Assembly (NCBI RefSeq): GCF_035325925.1
Contig: NZ_DAOKZA010000018.1
Span: forward strand, 7,684-71,683
Origin: Calidifontimicrobium sp035325925
GTDB taxonomy: Bacteria > Pseudomonadota > Gammaproteobacteria > Burkholderiales > Burkholderiaceae_C
Length of the DNA stretch: 64,000 bases
Reading direction: 5' to 3'
Position numbers and translations under genes: made by a program. This document shows positions 46,445 to 55,665 of the stretch, one piece after another. The notes under the pieces are model-generated. The model did no database searches and was not told the origin of the DNA. It was given only the letters and a program-made list of their open reading frames with translations. The stretch's first letter is position 1; every line of letters starts with the position of its first letter.

Positions 46445-47092
46445 TCACGGTTCGGGCAAGGGCGGCAGGCCGCTGCGCGCACGCAGCACGTTCATGCGCC
46501 GCACCTGATTGCGCGCGCGCTCGATGTCGCGCTGGCGCTGCGCCTGCGCGGTGGGAGTGGAGGCGGTGCCGGAGCGCGCGGAGTCGCCGGCCGCGACGGT
46601 GTCAGGCACCGCCGCGTCCGACGCACTGCGCACGAGAGCGATGGTGCGCACGTCGTCGGCACGCGCGATGACCACCTCGTTGCGCCGCACCTCCTTGACC
46701 GACCAACTGCCGATCGACTCGCCGACCCTGAGGCGCCTCACCTGCCCGTCGATCGACGCGATCACGCCGCCGACCTGGTCGTTGCCGTACAGGCCGAGCA
46801 GCCTGATCTGCGGCAGCGGATCGGCGACGGGGGCGGAAGCCACCGCCTGCGGCGGCGGAGGCGGCCGGCGCGTCGGCACGAACAGCGGACGCTCGAGGGT
46901 GGCCACGTAGCGCGCGACGTCGATGTCGACGTTGGGCAGCGCCCGGGCGTCGGCCAGCGCCGGCGGCACCGGCTGCGGCGGCTGCCAGCGCAGGTCGCGC
47001 AACGCGCCGGTGGGCGTGAACCACAGCCACGCGAGCAGGCCGGCCAGCGCCAGGTTGAGCACGACGAGCATCGGCAGCACGAGACGCCTCAC
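46445..47092 (-). CDS. T2SS inner-membrane component, GspC/GspN-like
   Basis: A 215-residue bitopic protein: one N-terminal membrane segment (about 5-25), a Pro-rich linker (PTRRPPPPP), and a small domain with LLGLYGNDQVGGVIASIDG and GQVRRLRVGESIGSW, like the homology-region domain of GspC or PilP. In the family this domain links the inner-membrane platform to the secretin, and the gene lies 4 nt before gspD. No PDZ domain. The C-terminal tail is a charged helix. Confidence 0.8.
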   Translation of the reverse strand: MRRLVLPMLVVLNLALAGLLAWLWFTPTGALRDLRWQPPQPVPPALADARALPNVDIDVARYVATLERPLFVPTRRPPPPPQAVASAPVADPLPQIRLLGLYGNDQVGGVIASIDGQVRRLRVGESIGSWSVKEVRRNEVVIARADDVRTIALVRSASDAAVPDTVAAGDSARSGTASTPTAQAQRQRDIERARNQVRRMNVLRARSGLPPLPEP

Positions 47093-47108
47093 GACGACCT
47101 CGCCACGC

Positions 47109-47657
47109 TCAGGAGCGCGCCCGCAGCGCGAACAGCTCGAGCTGCGCGACCACGCGCAGCGGGCGGTCGGGCTGCAGCGCGCCCGCGCCCTGCACGTTGA
47201 AGCCCTGGACGAACAACGACGGCGCCATCGTCGGCAGTGCCGCCAGCGCCGTCTGCAGCGCGGTCAGCTCGCCCTCGAGGCGCAGCGTGATCACGATGCG
47301 GTCGAAGCGGTCGGCGGCTTTCGCGGGCAGCAACTGGATGCTGACCACGTCGAGACCGGCCTTGGTGAACACGTCGCGCGCGCGCTGCTGCGCGTCGTTG
47401 CCCGCCTGGCTGACGTCGCGGCTGGCCGGATACGCGTGCCGCTCGAGCGACTGGCGCGCACCGTCCAGTGCGACGCCGAGGCGTTCGCGCTGGTCGGCCA
47501 GGCCGAGCAGCCGCGCGTAGCGCGGCTCGACCGACTCGATGTGCGCGCGCGCGCCCTCGTGCACGCCCCACACGCGCCAGGCGCCGTAGGCCAGCGCGCC
47601 GGCCAGCACCAGCAACCACACGGCCCATGCCCATGGCGCGGCGTCGCCACGCCTCAC
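47109..47657 (-). CDS. gspM: Type II secretion protein GspM
   Basis: A 182-residue inner-membrane component that pairs with GspL. One membrane segment (about 10-27), then a short coiled stretch (RYARLLGLADQRERL) and a ferredoxin-like periplasmic domain. The GTG at 47657 overlaps the gspL stop (GTGA). Identity rests on position, size and topology; the sequence is divergent. Confidence 0.82.
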   Translation of the reverse strand: MRRGDAAPWAWAVWLLVLAGALAYGAWRVWGVHEGARAHIESVEPRYARLLGLADQRERLGVALDGARQSLERHAYPASRDVSQAGNDAQQRARDVFTKAGLDVVSIQLLPAKAADRFDRIVITLRLEGELTALQTALAALPTMAPSLFVQGFNVQGAGALQPDRPLRVVAQLELFALRARS

Positions 47658-48811
47658 GACGACTTCCCTCCAGGCTGGCCGGCCGCCGACGATGGCGGCG
47701 ACGACGGCGACAGGGTCAGCTCGATCGTGAAGTTCTCGCGCCCGCCGCCCATCGCGCGCGTGGCCGCCGACGGCGACCGCACGTCGCGCACGTCGGGGTG
47801 GCCGCTGAGCGCGTTCATCAGCGCCGCGGTGTTCGGCGTCTGGCCGCTGATCGTCACCTTCGTGCCCTGCACCTGCAGCCGCTGCAGGAAGGTGTCGTCG
47901 GGGATCAGCTGGGTGAGCAGGTCCAGCACCGCCAGCGGCTCGACGCGCTCGGCGATCAGGCCGTGCAGCGCATCGATGTCGCCCTGCGTGCGCACCAGCG
48001 CCTCGCGCTGCGCCAGCAGCGGCGCCATGCGGGCCTCGACCTCCTGCATCGCCGCGGCCGCCTGCATCGCGCGCAGCTTGAGCTGCACCGTGGGCGTGAC
48101 CGCGGCCGCGGCGCCGAGCGCCAGCGCCAGCGCGAGCAGCGCATAGACGCTCCAGCGGCCGCGCACCGCGCGGCGTTCGCGCGCCGCCTCGCCGTAGCCC
48201 TGCAGCACGACGGCACGACCGGCGTCGTCGCGCGCCCACACCTCGGGCGCGGTGCGCCCGGCCAGACGGTCGGCGCAGGCCGCGAGGTGCTGGTCGACGG
48301 CGCGGCGCGACGCCAGCACCGCGTGCACCGCGAGGCCGGCGCCGGCTTCGCGTGCGCGGTAGCCCCAGGCCAGGTCGGAAGCCTCGAACGGGCTGGCGGT
48401 GCGCACCTCGAGCGCCACCGCGGCGTGCAGGTCGACACTGGACATCGCCGGCAGTTGCAGCCGGCAGTCCAGCCGGATGGGCTCGGGCAGCTCGACGGCA
48501 GTGAACGGCGCCGAACGCGCGTCGCCCGGCACCGGCGCGTCGCCGGCCCAGCGCGAGACGCCGCCGTCGGCCTGCAGCAGGCACACGTGCGGCTGCGGCA
48601 TCAGCCACGACAGCGGCGGCCAGCGGTGCAGTTCGCGCCACGGCTGCACCAGCGCGTGCATCAGCGCGCCCAGGTCCACGCCGCGCGGCGGCGCGGGCAG
48701 ATCCACGCCGCGCTGTTGCGCGGGCAGGCCGAGGCCGCGCTGTTGCGCGGGCAGGTCGAGGCCGCGCTGATGCGCGGCGTGGGCCGTCACGGTGCCCGTC
48801 GTGCCGTTCAC
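47654..48811 (-). CDS. gspL: Type II secretion protein GspL
   Basis: A 385-residue protein: a cytoplasmic actin-like part (about 50-220) that binds the GspE ATPase, one membrane segment (about 228-248) and a periplasmic domain. The first 47 residues include four copies of a 9-residue unit (RGLDLPAQQ and variants), encoded by a 4 x 27 bp tandem repeat at 48671-48778. Start at the GTG at 48811, immediately after the gspK stop. A later start (Met51) would leave the repeat out. Confidence 0.85.
   Translation of the reverse strand: MNGTTGTVTAHAAHQRGLDLPAQQRGLGLPAQQRGVDLPAPPRGVDLGALMHALVQPWRELHRWPPLSWLMPQPHVCLLQADGGVSRWAGDAPVPGDARSAPFTAVELPEPIRLDCRLQLPAMSSVDLHAAVALEVRTASPFEASDLAWGYRAREAGAGLAVHAVLASRRAVDQHLAACADRLAGRTAPEVWARDDAGRAVVLQGYGEAARERRAVRGRWSVYALLALALALGAAAAVTPTVQLKLRAMQAAAAMQEVEARMAPLLAQREALVRTQGDIDALHGLIAERVEPLAVLDLLTQLIPDDTFLQRLQVQGTKVTISGQTPNTAALMNALSGHPDVRDVRSPSAATRAMGGGRENFTIELTLSPSSPPSSAAGQPGGKSS
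48671..48778. repeat. gspL: 4 x 27 bp tandem repeat inside gspL
   Basis: Four direct copies of a 27-bp unit at 48671, 48698, 48725 and 48752. They differ mainly at a few positions: copies 2 and 3 share CGCGCTGTTGCGCGGG, copy 1 has a GGCGG variant and copy 4 an ATG variant. The period is a multiple of three, so changes in copy number would keep gspL in frame. Confidence 0.9.
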
Positions 48812-49666
48812 TCAGCCTCCGTCGCGCGCGGCGGCGACCCAGCGGGTCGATGCGCGCAGCGTCTGCCAGGGCGCGGCCTGCCCCGCTGCGGCCGCCAGGT
48901 CGACGTCGCGCACGGCGAGCACCTGCGCGCCGTCGGGCAGGGGCACCCGGGCCGTGATCCGGTAACGGCTGCTGACCGTGGCATCGATGAAAGCGCCTTC
49001 GAGTCGGGTGGTGTCGATCGCGGCGACGCCGGCGTCGCGGTCGTCCGCGATCCGCTGCGCCACCGCCGCGTTGCCCCCGGCGAGGAACAGCAGCATGTCG
49101 TACGGCGCGGCCAGCGCGTTGACGCGACCGCCGCCGCGCGAACCGGTCGTCACGAAAGGCGCGAGTCTAACAAAGAGGTCGTAGTCGACCCCGGGCAGCG
49201 ACAGCAGTTCCTCGGGGGCGTCGAGCAGCGCGTCGGCGCCGGCGGCGCGGCGGGCCACCAGCGTGTCGGCCAGCGTGCGCGCCTGCGGCTCGTCGAGGCC
49301 GCCGACGCGCTGCAGCAGCGCCGCCAGCAGCGGCGCGGCCGCCTGGTTCAGGTCGACGAGGCCGGTCATCGGCATCACCTCGACGGCGATCGTGCGGCCG
49401 TCGTAGTCGACGCCGGTGCGTGTCAGCCGGTCGACGCGCGCGCCGCCGCCGGCCATGCGCTGCAGCACCAGGTGGATCGCCGCCTGACCCGCGGCTTCGC
49501 CGACCAGGCCGGCGCGCGCGACGCCGGCCAGCCGCAGCTCGCTGCGCTGCGCCTGCACGACGCCGGTGACGAGCACGGCGAGCGCGGCGACGATCCACAG
49601 CACCGCGATCAGCGCGACGCCGCGTGCGGGGCGACTCGCCGCACCGACCGCGTCCAAGGCGCTCAC
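48812..49666 (-). CDS. gspK: Type II secretion minor pseudopilin GspK
   Basis: Tip pseudopilin of the secretion pilus; 284 residues. After a basic start comes a prepilin-like helix (RGVALIAVLWIVAALAVLVTGVVQAQ) where the usual Phe+1/Glu+5 is replaced by Val/Val-type residues; the lack of Glu+5 is typical of GspK. A large C-terminal part includes MTGLVDLNQA and LPGVDYDLFVRLAPFVT. GTG at 49666 overlaps the gspJ stop. Confidence 0.9.
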   Translation of the reverse strand: MSALDAVGAASRPARGVALIAVLWIVAALAVLVTGVVQAQRSELRLAGVARAGLVGEAAGQAAIHLVLQRMAGGGARVDRLTRTGVDYDGRTIAVEVMPMTGLVDLNQAAAPLLAALLQRVGGLDEPQARTLADTLVARRAAGADALLDAPEELLSLPGVDYDLFVRLAPFVTTGSRGGGRVNALAAPYDMLLFLAGGNAAVAQRIADDRDAGVAAIDTTRLEGAFIDATVSSRYRITARVPLPDGAQVLAVRDVDLAAAAGQAAPWQTLRASTRWVAAARDGG

Positions 49667-50346
49667 TGCGTCTGTCCTCCGATGACGAAGCCGCCGTCGG
49701 CGCCGCGCGCCGCCTGCGTGCGCAACGGCACGATGACCGGCGGCCAGACCTGCGTGGCGGTGGCCAGGTCGATGCGCACGCGCGGCGGCAGCCGCGTCCC
49801 GCGCGCCGTCGCGGGCGTGGACTCGTCGGGCCACGCGGGCCGCCAGCCCGCGTCGACGCCGTCGCCGCCGTAGCGCAGTTCGAAGCGCTCGACGCGCGGC
49901 ACCAGCACACGCGACTCGGCCAGCGCCCAGTCGGGCCACACCGTCTCGCCGGCCCACGGCGCGTGACGCAGCACCAGGCCCGCGCTGCCGTCGTCGAGCG
50001 TCTCGACGGCGAGCCTGAAGTGGTGCCGCCCCGCGGCGCCGAAGCGCGCCGGCATCACGGCCACCCAGGCCATCTCCTGCGCCGCGGCGGTGAACAGCAG
50101 GCCCTGCCCGGGCGCAGGCACGCGCAGCGGCACCACGCGGGCGAGCACCTCGCGCAGGAAGCCGACGCCCACGCGCATCTCGTCGATCGCGTCGACGCGT
50201 TCGTCGATGCGCTGCGACGACTGCGCCATGCTGCGCAGCGACGCGCCGAGCACGAGCACGACCAGCGACAGCACCGCGGTCGCGACGACCACCTCGACCA
50301 GCGTCATGCCGCGCTCGCGCGCGGGCCCCGGCGATGCGCGCCTCAC
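49663..50346 (-). CDS. gspJ: Type II secretion minor pseudopilin GspJ
   Basis: A 227-residue pseudopilin with prepilin peptidase motif RGMTLVEVVVATAVLSLVVLV (Gly-1, Met+1, Glu+5) near residue 15, followed by a globular domain with LREVLARVVPLR and a C-terminal RVRIDLATATQVWPPV. GTG start at 50346 overlaps the gspI stop (GTGA). Confidence 0.9.
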   Translation of the reverse strand: MRRASPGPARERGMTLVEVVVATAVLSLVVLVLGASLRSMAQSSQRIDERVDAIDEMRVGVGFLREVLARVVPLRVPAPGQGLLFTAAAQEMAWVAVMPARFGAAGRHHFRLAVETLDDGSAGLVLRHAPWAGETVWPDWALAESRVLVPRVERFELRYGGDGVDAGWRPAWPDESTPATARGTRLPPRVRIDLATATQVWPPVIVPLRTQAARGADGGFVIGGQTQ

Positions 50347-50765
50347 CGCGGCGACTCCCCGGGCAGCGGTCGCGACTGCGGCAGCAGCGTGCGCAACTCG
50401 AGCGCGTGCGGCGCCGTGCCGCGCCCCGGCCACTGCACGCTGACCACCACCTCGTGCAGCGCCGGCGCGGTGGCGTCGAGCCCCGGCGGCGTCGGCCACG
50501 GCACCGACGACACGCGCCACGCGAAGCCGCCGTCGTCGCCGGCCTCGTGCCAGCCGTCGGCCGGCACCGCGTCGCGCGCATCGAGGATCGAGCGTGCCAG
50601 CACGCCGGCGCGGTGCTGCGCCGCGTGGTCGGCCACGCCGCGCACCGCGCCGGCGTCGACCTGGTACAGCAGCGTCAGCGCCAGCCCCATCACCGCGACG
50701 GCCACCAGCAGTTCGAGCAGCGAGAAGCCGCGCGAGAAGCGGTGCGCGCAGCGCCGGCGCGTCAT
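50343..50765 (-). CDS. gspI: Type II secretion minor pseudopilin GspI
   Basis: A 140-residue pseudopilin; prepilin site in RGFSLLELLVAVAVMGLALT (Glu+5) at about residue 13, then the short GspI globular domain. ATG at 50765 overlaps the gspH stop (ATGA). It would form the quasi-helical tip complex with GspJ and GspK. Confidence 0.9.
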   Translation of the reverse strand: MTRRRCAHRFSRGFSLLELLVAVAVMGLALTLLYQVDAGAVRGVADHAAQHRAGVLARSILDARDAVPADGWHEAGDDGGFAWRVSSVPWPTPPGLDATAPALHEVVVSVQWPGRGTAPHALELRTLLPQSRPLPGESPR

Positions 50766-51232
50766 GGCGTGATCGGCGCCTGCGACACCGCCGCCGACAG
50801 CCAGTCGACCGTGATGCGCACGCCGCCGCCCTGCGGGCGCAGCACGTCGACGCTGCCGCCGGTGGCGCCGCCCTGCGGCAGGAAGCGGATCGCGCCGACC
50901 TGCTGCTCGGACCACTCGATGCCGGCCACGGTCACGCGCATCTGCAGCGGCGGCTGCAGCGCGTGCAGTTCGCGTCCGTCGAGGCCGAAGCGGCCCTGCG
51001 CGAGGTCGACGACGAAGCGCACCTCGCTGCCCTCGGCCAGCGCCTTCTGGCGCGCCGCACGCAGGTCGGTGACGACGGCGCGCACCGTGTCGCGGTAGCG
51101 CATCGAGTCGCGCAGGCGCTCGAGCGCGGTGGGCACCACGGCGACCATCAGGCCGACGATGGCCAGCGCGACCAGCAGCTCGATCAGCGTGAAGCCGCCG
51201 GCGCGACGCGCGACGCCCGCGCTGCGCGGCAC
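50762..51232 (-). CDS. gspH: Type II secretion minor pseudopilin GspH
   Basis: A 156-residue pseudopilin with GGFTLIELLVALAIVGLMVA as prepilin site and helix, then a beta-rich domain with FVVDLAQGRFGLDGRE and IRFLPQGGATGGSVDV, typical of GspH/FimT. The start is taken at the GTG at 51232, 10 nt after gspG; longer in-frame readings lie inside gspG. Confidence 0.88.
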   Translation of the reverse strand: MPRSAGVARRAGGFTLIELLVALAIVGLMVAVVPTALERLRDSMRYRDTVRAVVTDLRAARQKALAEGSEVRFVVDLAQGRFGLDGRELHALQPPLQMRVTVAGIEWSEQQVGAIRFLPQGGATGGSVDVLRPQGGGVRITVDWLSAAVSQAPITP

Positions 51233-51242
51233 GGCGCCGCGA

Positions 51243-51689
51243 TCAGCGCGTGTTGCGCAGGTCGGCGTTCTCGCCCTCGCCGCCGGCCGCGCCGTCGGCG
51301 CCCAGCGAGACGATCTCGACGGAACCATCGCCGTTGAGCTTGTACTGGTACGCGCGCCCCCAGGGGTCGGCGGGCACCGAACCCTTCAGGTACGGGCCGG
51401 CCCAGCCGGCCGACACCGCCGGCGGCTGCGCGACGAGCGCGTTCAGGCCCTCCTCGCTGGTCGGGAAGCGCCCGACGTCGAGCTTGAACAGCTCGAGCGC
51501 CTTCTCGAGGTCGGCGATCTGCACCGTCGCGGTCTTCGACTTCGCGCCGCCGAGCTGGTTGAGCACGCGCGGACCGACCAGCCCGGCCAGCAGCGCCAGG
51601 ATGGCGAGCACGACGAGCAGTTCGATCAGCGTGAAGCCGCGCGCGCGGCCGGAAGACGACGGGCGGGACAGGGAAAACAGGCGCTTCAT
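51243..51689 (-). CDS. gspG: Type II secretion major pseudopilin GspG
   Basis: Main subunit of the secretion pilus. About 148 residues with RGFTLIELLVVLAILALLAGLV (Gly-1/Phe+1/Glu+5), QIADLEKALELFKLDVGRFP, TSEEGLNAL and the GspG-specific WGRAYQYK...GADGAAGGEGENADL end that binds calcium in the family. ATG at 51689; a GTG two codons earlier is also possible. Confidence 0.95.
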   Translation of the reverse strand: MKRLFSLSRPSSSGRARGFTLIELLVVLAILALLAGLVGPRVLNQLGGAKSKTATVQIADLEKALELFKLDVGRFPTSEEGLNALVAQPPAVSAGWAGPYLKGSVPADPWGRAYQYKLNGDGSVEIVSLGADGAAGGEGENADLRNTR

Positions 51690-51726
51690 CGGCACGGTCG
51701 CTGCGACCGGTACGGGGAAAAAATCA

Positions 51727-52983
51727 TCATACCGCGATCTCGTTGACCGACAGGATGCCCAGCAGGATCGAGACGATGATGCCGGCGACCAGCGCGCCGA
51801 GCACGACGATCAGCGCCGGCTCGAGCAGCGTGAGCATGCGCTTGAGGCCGGTCTCGACGCGCTGGTCGGTGAGGTCGGCCAGCTCGATGAGCATCGGGCC
51901 GAGGCGGCCGGTCTCCTCGCCGACGCGCACCAGGTTGACCGCCAGCGGCTCGAACTGGCGCGTGTCGGCCATCACCTGCGCCAGCCGCGCGCCCGACTTG
52001 ACCGGCGCGACCATGCCCTGCAGCGCGCGGCGCAGCGGCCGGTTCGACACCGTGTCGACGCCGATGTCCAGCGCCGCCAGCAGCGGCACGCCGTGGCCCA
52101 CCAGCGTGCCCAGCGTGCGCGCGAACACCGCCAGCTCGAAGCGGTGCACGATGGGCCCGACCAGCGGCACGCGCAGCAGCGCGGCCTGCACGCGCAACTG
52201 CCCGGCGGGCGTGCGCGCCCAGCGCAGCAGCGCCCAGCCGACGGCGACCGCCGCCACCGCCCACGCCACGCCCCAGTCGCGCACGTGGTGGCTCAGCGCC
52301 AGCACGGCGCGCGTGGCCAGCGGCACCGCGTCGCCCATGTCGGCGAACAGCTGCTCGAACTGCGGCACGACGAAGCCGATCATGCCGGCCAGCGACAGCA
52401 CCGCGACGACCAGCAGGATCGCCGGGTAGGTGGCCGCCGAGACGACGTTCTCGCGCAGCGCGGCCAGCCGCGCGATGTGCTCGGCCAGACGCTCGAGCGT
52501 GTGCGCCAGCTGGCCGCTGGCCTCGCCGGCGCGCACCATGCTCAGGTAGAACGGGCCGAACAGCGCGCCGTGGCGGCCCAGCGCGCGGCTCAGCGGCGCG
52601 CCGTCCTTGACGTCGTCGAGCACCTGCTGCAGCAGCGCGCGCACGCGCGGCTTGGCGCTCATGTCGATCAGCACGCGCAGCGCGTAGGCCAGCGGCAGGC
52701 CGGCGCGCAGCATCACCGCCAGCTCGTGCGTCAGGTCGAGCACGTCGCGGCGGTCGACGCCGGCGTCGCGCCGCCAGCGGCGCGGCGCGCGCGCGCCCGG
52801 CCGCTCGGACGGCGACGCGGACGCGACGGCCGCCGGTGCGGCGGCATCGGCGGGCTCGACGGCCAGCGGCACCAGCCCCTGCGCCTTGAGCCGCAGCAGC
52901 GCCTGCTCGGCGCTCGCGGCGTCGATGCGCCCGCGCGCCGTGCGCCCCGACGCCTCGACGGCACGCCAGGCGAACTCAGGCAT
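51727..52983 (-). CDS. gspF: Type II secretion inner-membrane platform protein GspF
   Basis: Polytopic platform protein that works with the GspE ATPase to push the pseudopilus. 418 residues: two GspF domains (about 85-205 and 290-410), each with a characteristic ARTLGTLVGHGVPLL- or LAVMLRAGLPL-like segment, and three membrane helices. It overlaps the end of gspE by 8 nt. Confidence 0.94.
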   Translation of the reverse strand: MPEFAWRAVEASGRTARGRIDAASAEQALLRLKAQGLVPLAVEPADAAAPAAVASASPSERPGARAPRRWRRDAGVDRRDVLDLTHELAVMLRAGLPLAYALRVLIDMSAKPRVRALLQQVLDDVKDGAPLSRALGRHGALFGPFYLSMVRAGEASGQLAHTLERLAEHIARLAALRENVVSAATYPAILLVVAVLSLAGMIGFVVPQFEQLFADMGDAVPLATRAVLALSHHVRDWGVAWAVAAVAVGWALLRWARTPAGQLRVQAALLRVPLVGPIVHRFELAVFARTLGTLVGHGVPLLAALDIGVDTVSNRPLRRALQGMVAPVKSGARLAQVMADTRQFEPLAVNLVRVGEETGRLGPMLIELADLTDQRVETGLKRMLTLLEPALIVVLGALVAGIIVSILLGILSVNEIAV

Positions 52984-54658
52984 CGCCCTGGTCTTGCGTC
53001 ACGCGCGTGACTTCCTCGATCGTCGTCGCGCCGGCGGCGACGCGGCGCAGCCCGTCGTCGTGCAGCGTGCGCATGCCCGCCTGCGTGGCCAGCGCGTGCA
53101 GCGCCGACGCGTCGGCGCCGTCGAGGATCGCGCGTCGCATCGCCTCGTCGACGACGAGCAGCTCGAAGATGCCGGCGCGCCCGCGGTAGCCGGTGCCGCG
53201 GCACTGCGCGCAGCCGCGTGCGCGGTACAGCGGCGCGCCCGGCGCGACGTGGCGCTGCAGCCCGGTCGAGCGCAGCCACTCGGGACCCGGCACGTAGGCC
53301 TCCTTGCACGCCGGGCACAGCGTGCGCACCAGCCGCTGCGCGACGACGCCGTTGACCGTCGAGGTGATCAGGTAGCGCTCGACGCCCATGTCGAGCAGGC
53401 GCACCACCGCGCTGGCGGCGTTGTTGGTGTGCAGCGTCGACAGCACGAGGTGCCCGGTCAGCGCGGCCTGCACCGCGATCTGCGCGGTCTCGCCGTCGCG
53501 CATCTCGCCGATCATCACGATGTCGGGGTCCTGGCGCAGGATCGAGCGCAGCGCGTGCGCGAAGCTCAGCCCGATCTGCGCGTGCACCTGGATCTGCACG
53601 ATGCCCGGCAGCTGGTACTCGACCGGGTCCTCGACCGTGACGATCTTGTTCGTCGCCGCGTCGAGCTGCGACAGGCCGGCGTACAGCGTGGTCGTCTTGC
53701 CGGCGCCGGTGGGGCCGGTGACCAGCAGGATGCCGTGCGGGCGCGCCAGCATCGCCTGCAGCTGCCCGAGCGTGTCGTCGGCCAGGCCCATGTCGGCCAG
53801 CCCGAGGCGCACGCTGGCGCGGTCGAGCACGCGCATGACCACGCTCTCGCCGTGCACGCTGGGCAGCGTCGACACGCGCAGGTCGAGCTCGCGGCCCTTG
53901 ACGCGGGTGCGGATGCGCCCGTCCTGCGGCAGGCGGCGCTCGGCGATGTCCAGGTGCGCCAGCAGCTTGACGCGCGAGGTCACCGCCGCGCCCTGGCGCG
54001 GCGCGAGCACCTCGGCGGTGTCGAGCGCGCCGTCGACGCGGTAGCGCACGTGCAGGCCGTCGTCGAACGGCTCGAGGTGGATGTCCGACGCACGCAGGTC
54101 GACGACGCGCCCGATCAGGTTGTTCACCAGCCGGATCACCGGCGCCTCGCTGGCGAGGTCCTTCAGGTTCTCGAGGAACTCGCCGGAGTCGACGGCCTCG
54201 TCGGCGTCGATCGCCTGCTCGTCGGCCGTCGCGCTGCCGCGTTCGGCCAGCGCGCGGTCGATCGCGCTCGGTGCGGCGACGCTGACCTGCAGCTGCATCC
54301 CGGTGGCCAGCCGCAGCGCCTTGAGCAGGTACGCGTCGCCGGGGTCGGCCACCGCGACGCTGAGCGAGTCGCCGTCGCGCGCCAGCGGCAGCGCGCGGTG
54401 CGTGGCGAGGAACGCGGCGGGCAGCGACTCGAGTTCGGGGCCGGCGTCGGGCAGGTCTTCGGCGGCGACGAAGGGCACGCCGTGCAGGCGGCTGCGCGCC
54501 TGCGCCATGTCGAGCTCGGACACCAGCCCGAGCTGCACCAGGATGTCGGGCAGCCGCTGGCCGAGCTCCTCGCGCGCGGCGAGCGCGCGCTCGAGGTCGC
54601 GGGCGCCGAGCTTGCCAAGCTCGACAAGCAACTCGCCGAGGGCTTGGTCGGAGGACAT
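52976..54658 (-). CDS. gspE: Type II secretion ATPase GspE
   Basis: Cytoplasmic hexameric ATPase of the T2SS. 560 residues with the N-terminal GspE domain (LGELLVELGKL), VTGPTGAGKTTTLYA (Walker A), VTVEDPVEYQ (Asp box), LRSILRQDPDIVMIGEMRD (Walker B) and HLVLSTLHTN (His box), plus a CPAC/CAQC zinc-binding pair at about 435-470. It is the first gene of the T2SS operon; the stretch between it and the divergent MOSC gene (54659-54789) should hold its promoter. Confidence 0.96.
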   Translation of the reverse strand: MSSDQALGELLVELGKLGARDLERALAAREELGQRLPDILVQLGLVSELDMAQARSRLHGVPFVAAEDLPDAGPELESLPAAFLATHRALPLARDGDSLSVAVADPGDAYLLKALRLATGMQLQVSVAAPSAIDRALAERGSATADEQAIDADEAVDSGEFLENLKDLASEAPVIRLVNNLIGRVVDLRASDIHLEPFDDGLHVRYRVDGALDTAEVLAPRQGAAVTSRVKLLAHLDIAERRLPQDGRIRTRVKGRELDLRVSTLPSVHGESVVMRVLDRASVRLGLADMGLADDTLGQLQAMLARPHGILLVTGPTGAGKTTTLYAGLSQLDAATNKIVTVEDPVEYQLPGIVQIQVHAQIGLSFAHALRSILRQDPDIVMIGEMRDGETAQIAVQAALTGHLVLSTLHTNNAASAVVRLLDMGVERYLITSTVNGVVAQRLVRTLCPACKEAYVPGPEWLRSTGLQRHVAPGAPLYRARGCAQCRGTGYRGRAGIFELLVVDEAMRRAILDGADASALHALATQAGMRTLHDDGLRRVAAGATTIEEVTRVTQDQGDA

Positions 54659-54789
54659 CGACGCGGGAGCGGGGTTTCGCGGGGGCCGGGGCGGCGGATT
54701 CTCGCATGCACCCCGTGCGCATCGCGCCAGGGCGCCGCGGTGGCCGGTGACACAATGCCGCGGTCCCGACTGCCGCCCGACGCTGCGCC

Positions 54790-55641
54790 GTGCAAGAGCC
54801 GAACCTGACGATCCACTCGCTTCACGTCCACCCGATCAAGTCCTGCGCCGGCATCGCCGTCGACGAGGTGCTGCTGGTCGAGACCGGGCTCGAGTTCGAC
54901 CGCGCGTGGATGCTGGTCGACGAGGCCGGCGGGTTCGTCAGCCAGCGCGAGCTGCCGCGGCTGCAGCTGGTGCAGCCGACGCTGCGCCACAGCGACCTGC
55001 TGCTGCGCGCGCCGGGCATGCTGGCGCTGCACCTGTCGCTCGACGCGGTCGAAGGCGCTTGCCGCGTGCGCGTGTGGGACGACGAGGTGGCGGCCTACGA
55101 CATGGGCGACCTCGCCGCGCAGTGGTTCAGCGACTTCGCCGGCCGCACGCTGCGGCTGGTGCGCTTCGACCCCGGGCAGCGCCGCCGCTGCGACCCGGCG
55201 TGGAGCGGCGGCGTCGACGCCGAGGCCGCGTTCGCCGACGGCTTCCCGCTGCTCGTCGCGTCGACGGCGTCGCTCGACGAACTGAACCGGCGGCTGGCCG
55301 CGCGCGGCCACGCGCCGGTGACGATGGCGCGCCTGCGCCCGAACATCGTGCTCGACGGGCTCGACGCGCACGGCGAGGACTTCGTCGACACGGTCACGTT
55401 CGACACGCCCGAGGGCCCGGTGGTGCTGAAGCTGACCAAGCCGTGCACGCGCTGCACGATCCCGAACGTCGACCCGGCCACCGGCGAGCGGGGCACCGAA
55501 CCCGGCGACACGCTGGCCGGCTACCGCGCCGACGCCCGCATGGGCGGCGCACCGACCTTCGGCATGAACGCGGTGATCGTCGAGGGCGTCGAGCGCACGC
55601 TGCGCGCGGGCGCCCGCGGTACGGCGACGATCGCGTTCTAG
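54790..55641 (+). CDS. MOSC domain protein
   Basis: A 283-residue protein with an N-terminal MOSC beta-barrel (LTIHSLHVHPIKSCAGIAVDE) and a C-terminal MOSC domain containing TKPCTRCTIPNVDP, whose first Cys is the usual molybdenum-cofactor/sulfur site. The YcbX-like family reduces N-hydroxylated compounds with molybdenum cofactor. The start is GTG at 54790; a CACAAT at 54751-54756 could be its -10 box. Confidence 0.88.
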   Translation: MQEPNLTIHSLHVHPIKSCAGIAVDEVLLVETGLEFDRAWMLVDEAGGFVSQRELPRLQLVQPTLRHSDLLLRAPGMLALHLSLDAVEGACRVRVWDDEVAAYDMGDLAAQWFSDFAGRTLRLVRFDPGQRRRCDPAWSGGVDAEAAFADGFPLLVASTASLDELNRRLAARGHAPVTMARLRPNIVLDGLDAHGEDFVDTVTFDTPEGPVVLKLTKPCTRCTIPNVDPATGERGTEPGDTLAGYRADARMGGAPTFGMNAVIVEGVERTLRAGARGTATIAF

Positions 55642-55665
55642 CCGCCCGCCGCGGCGCCGCGCCCG

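Noticed and set aside
43843..46671. 942-codon open frame on the plus strand opposite gspD
   Set aside because: Antisense shadow of gspD; the composition is His/Arg/Ala/Val repeats and there is no domain.
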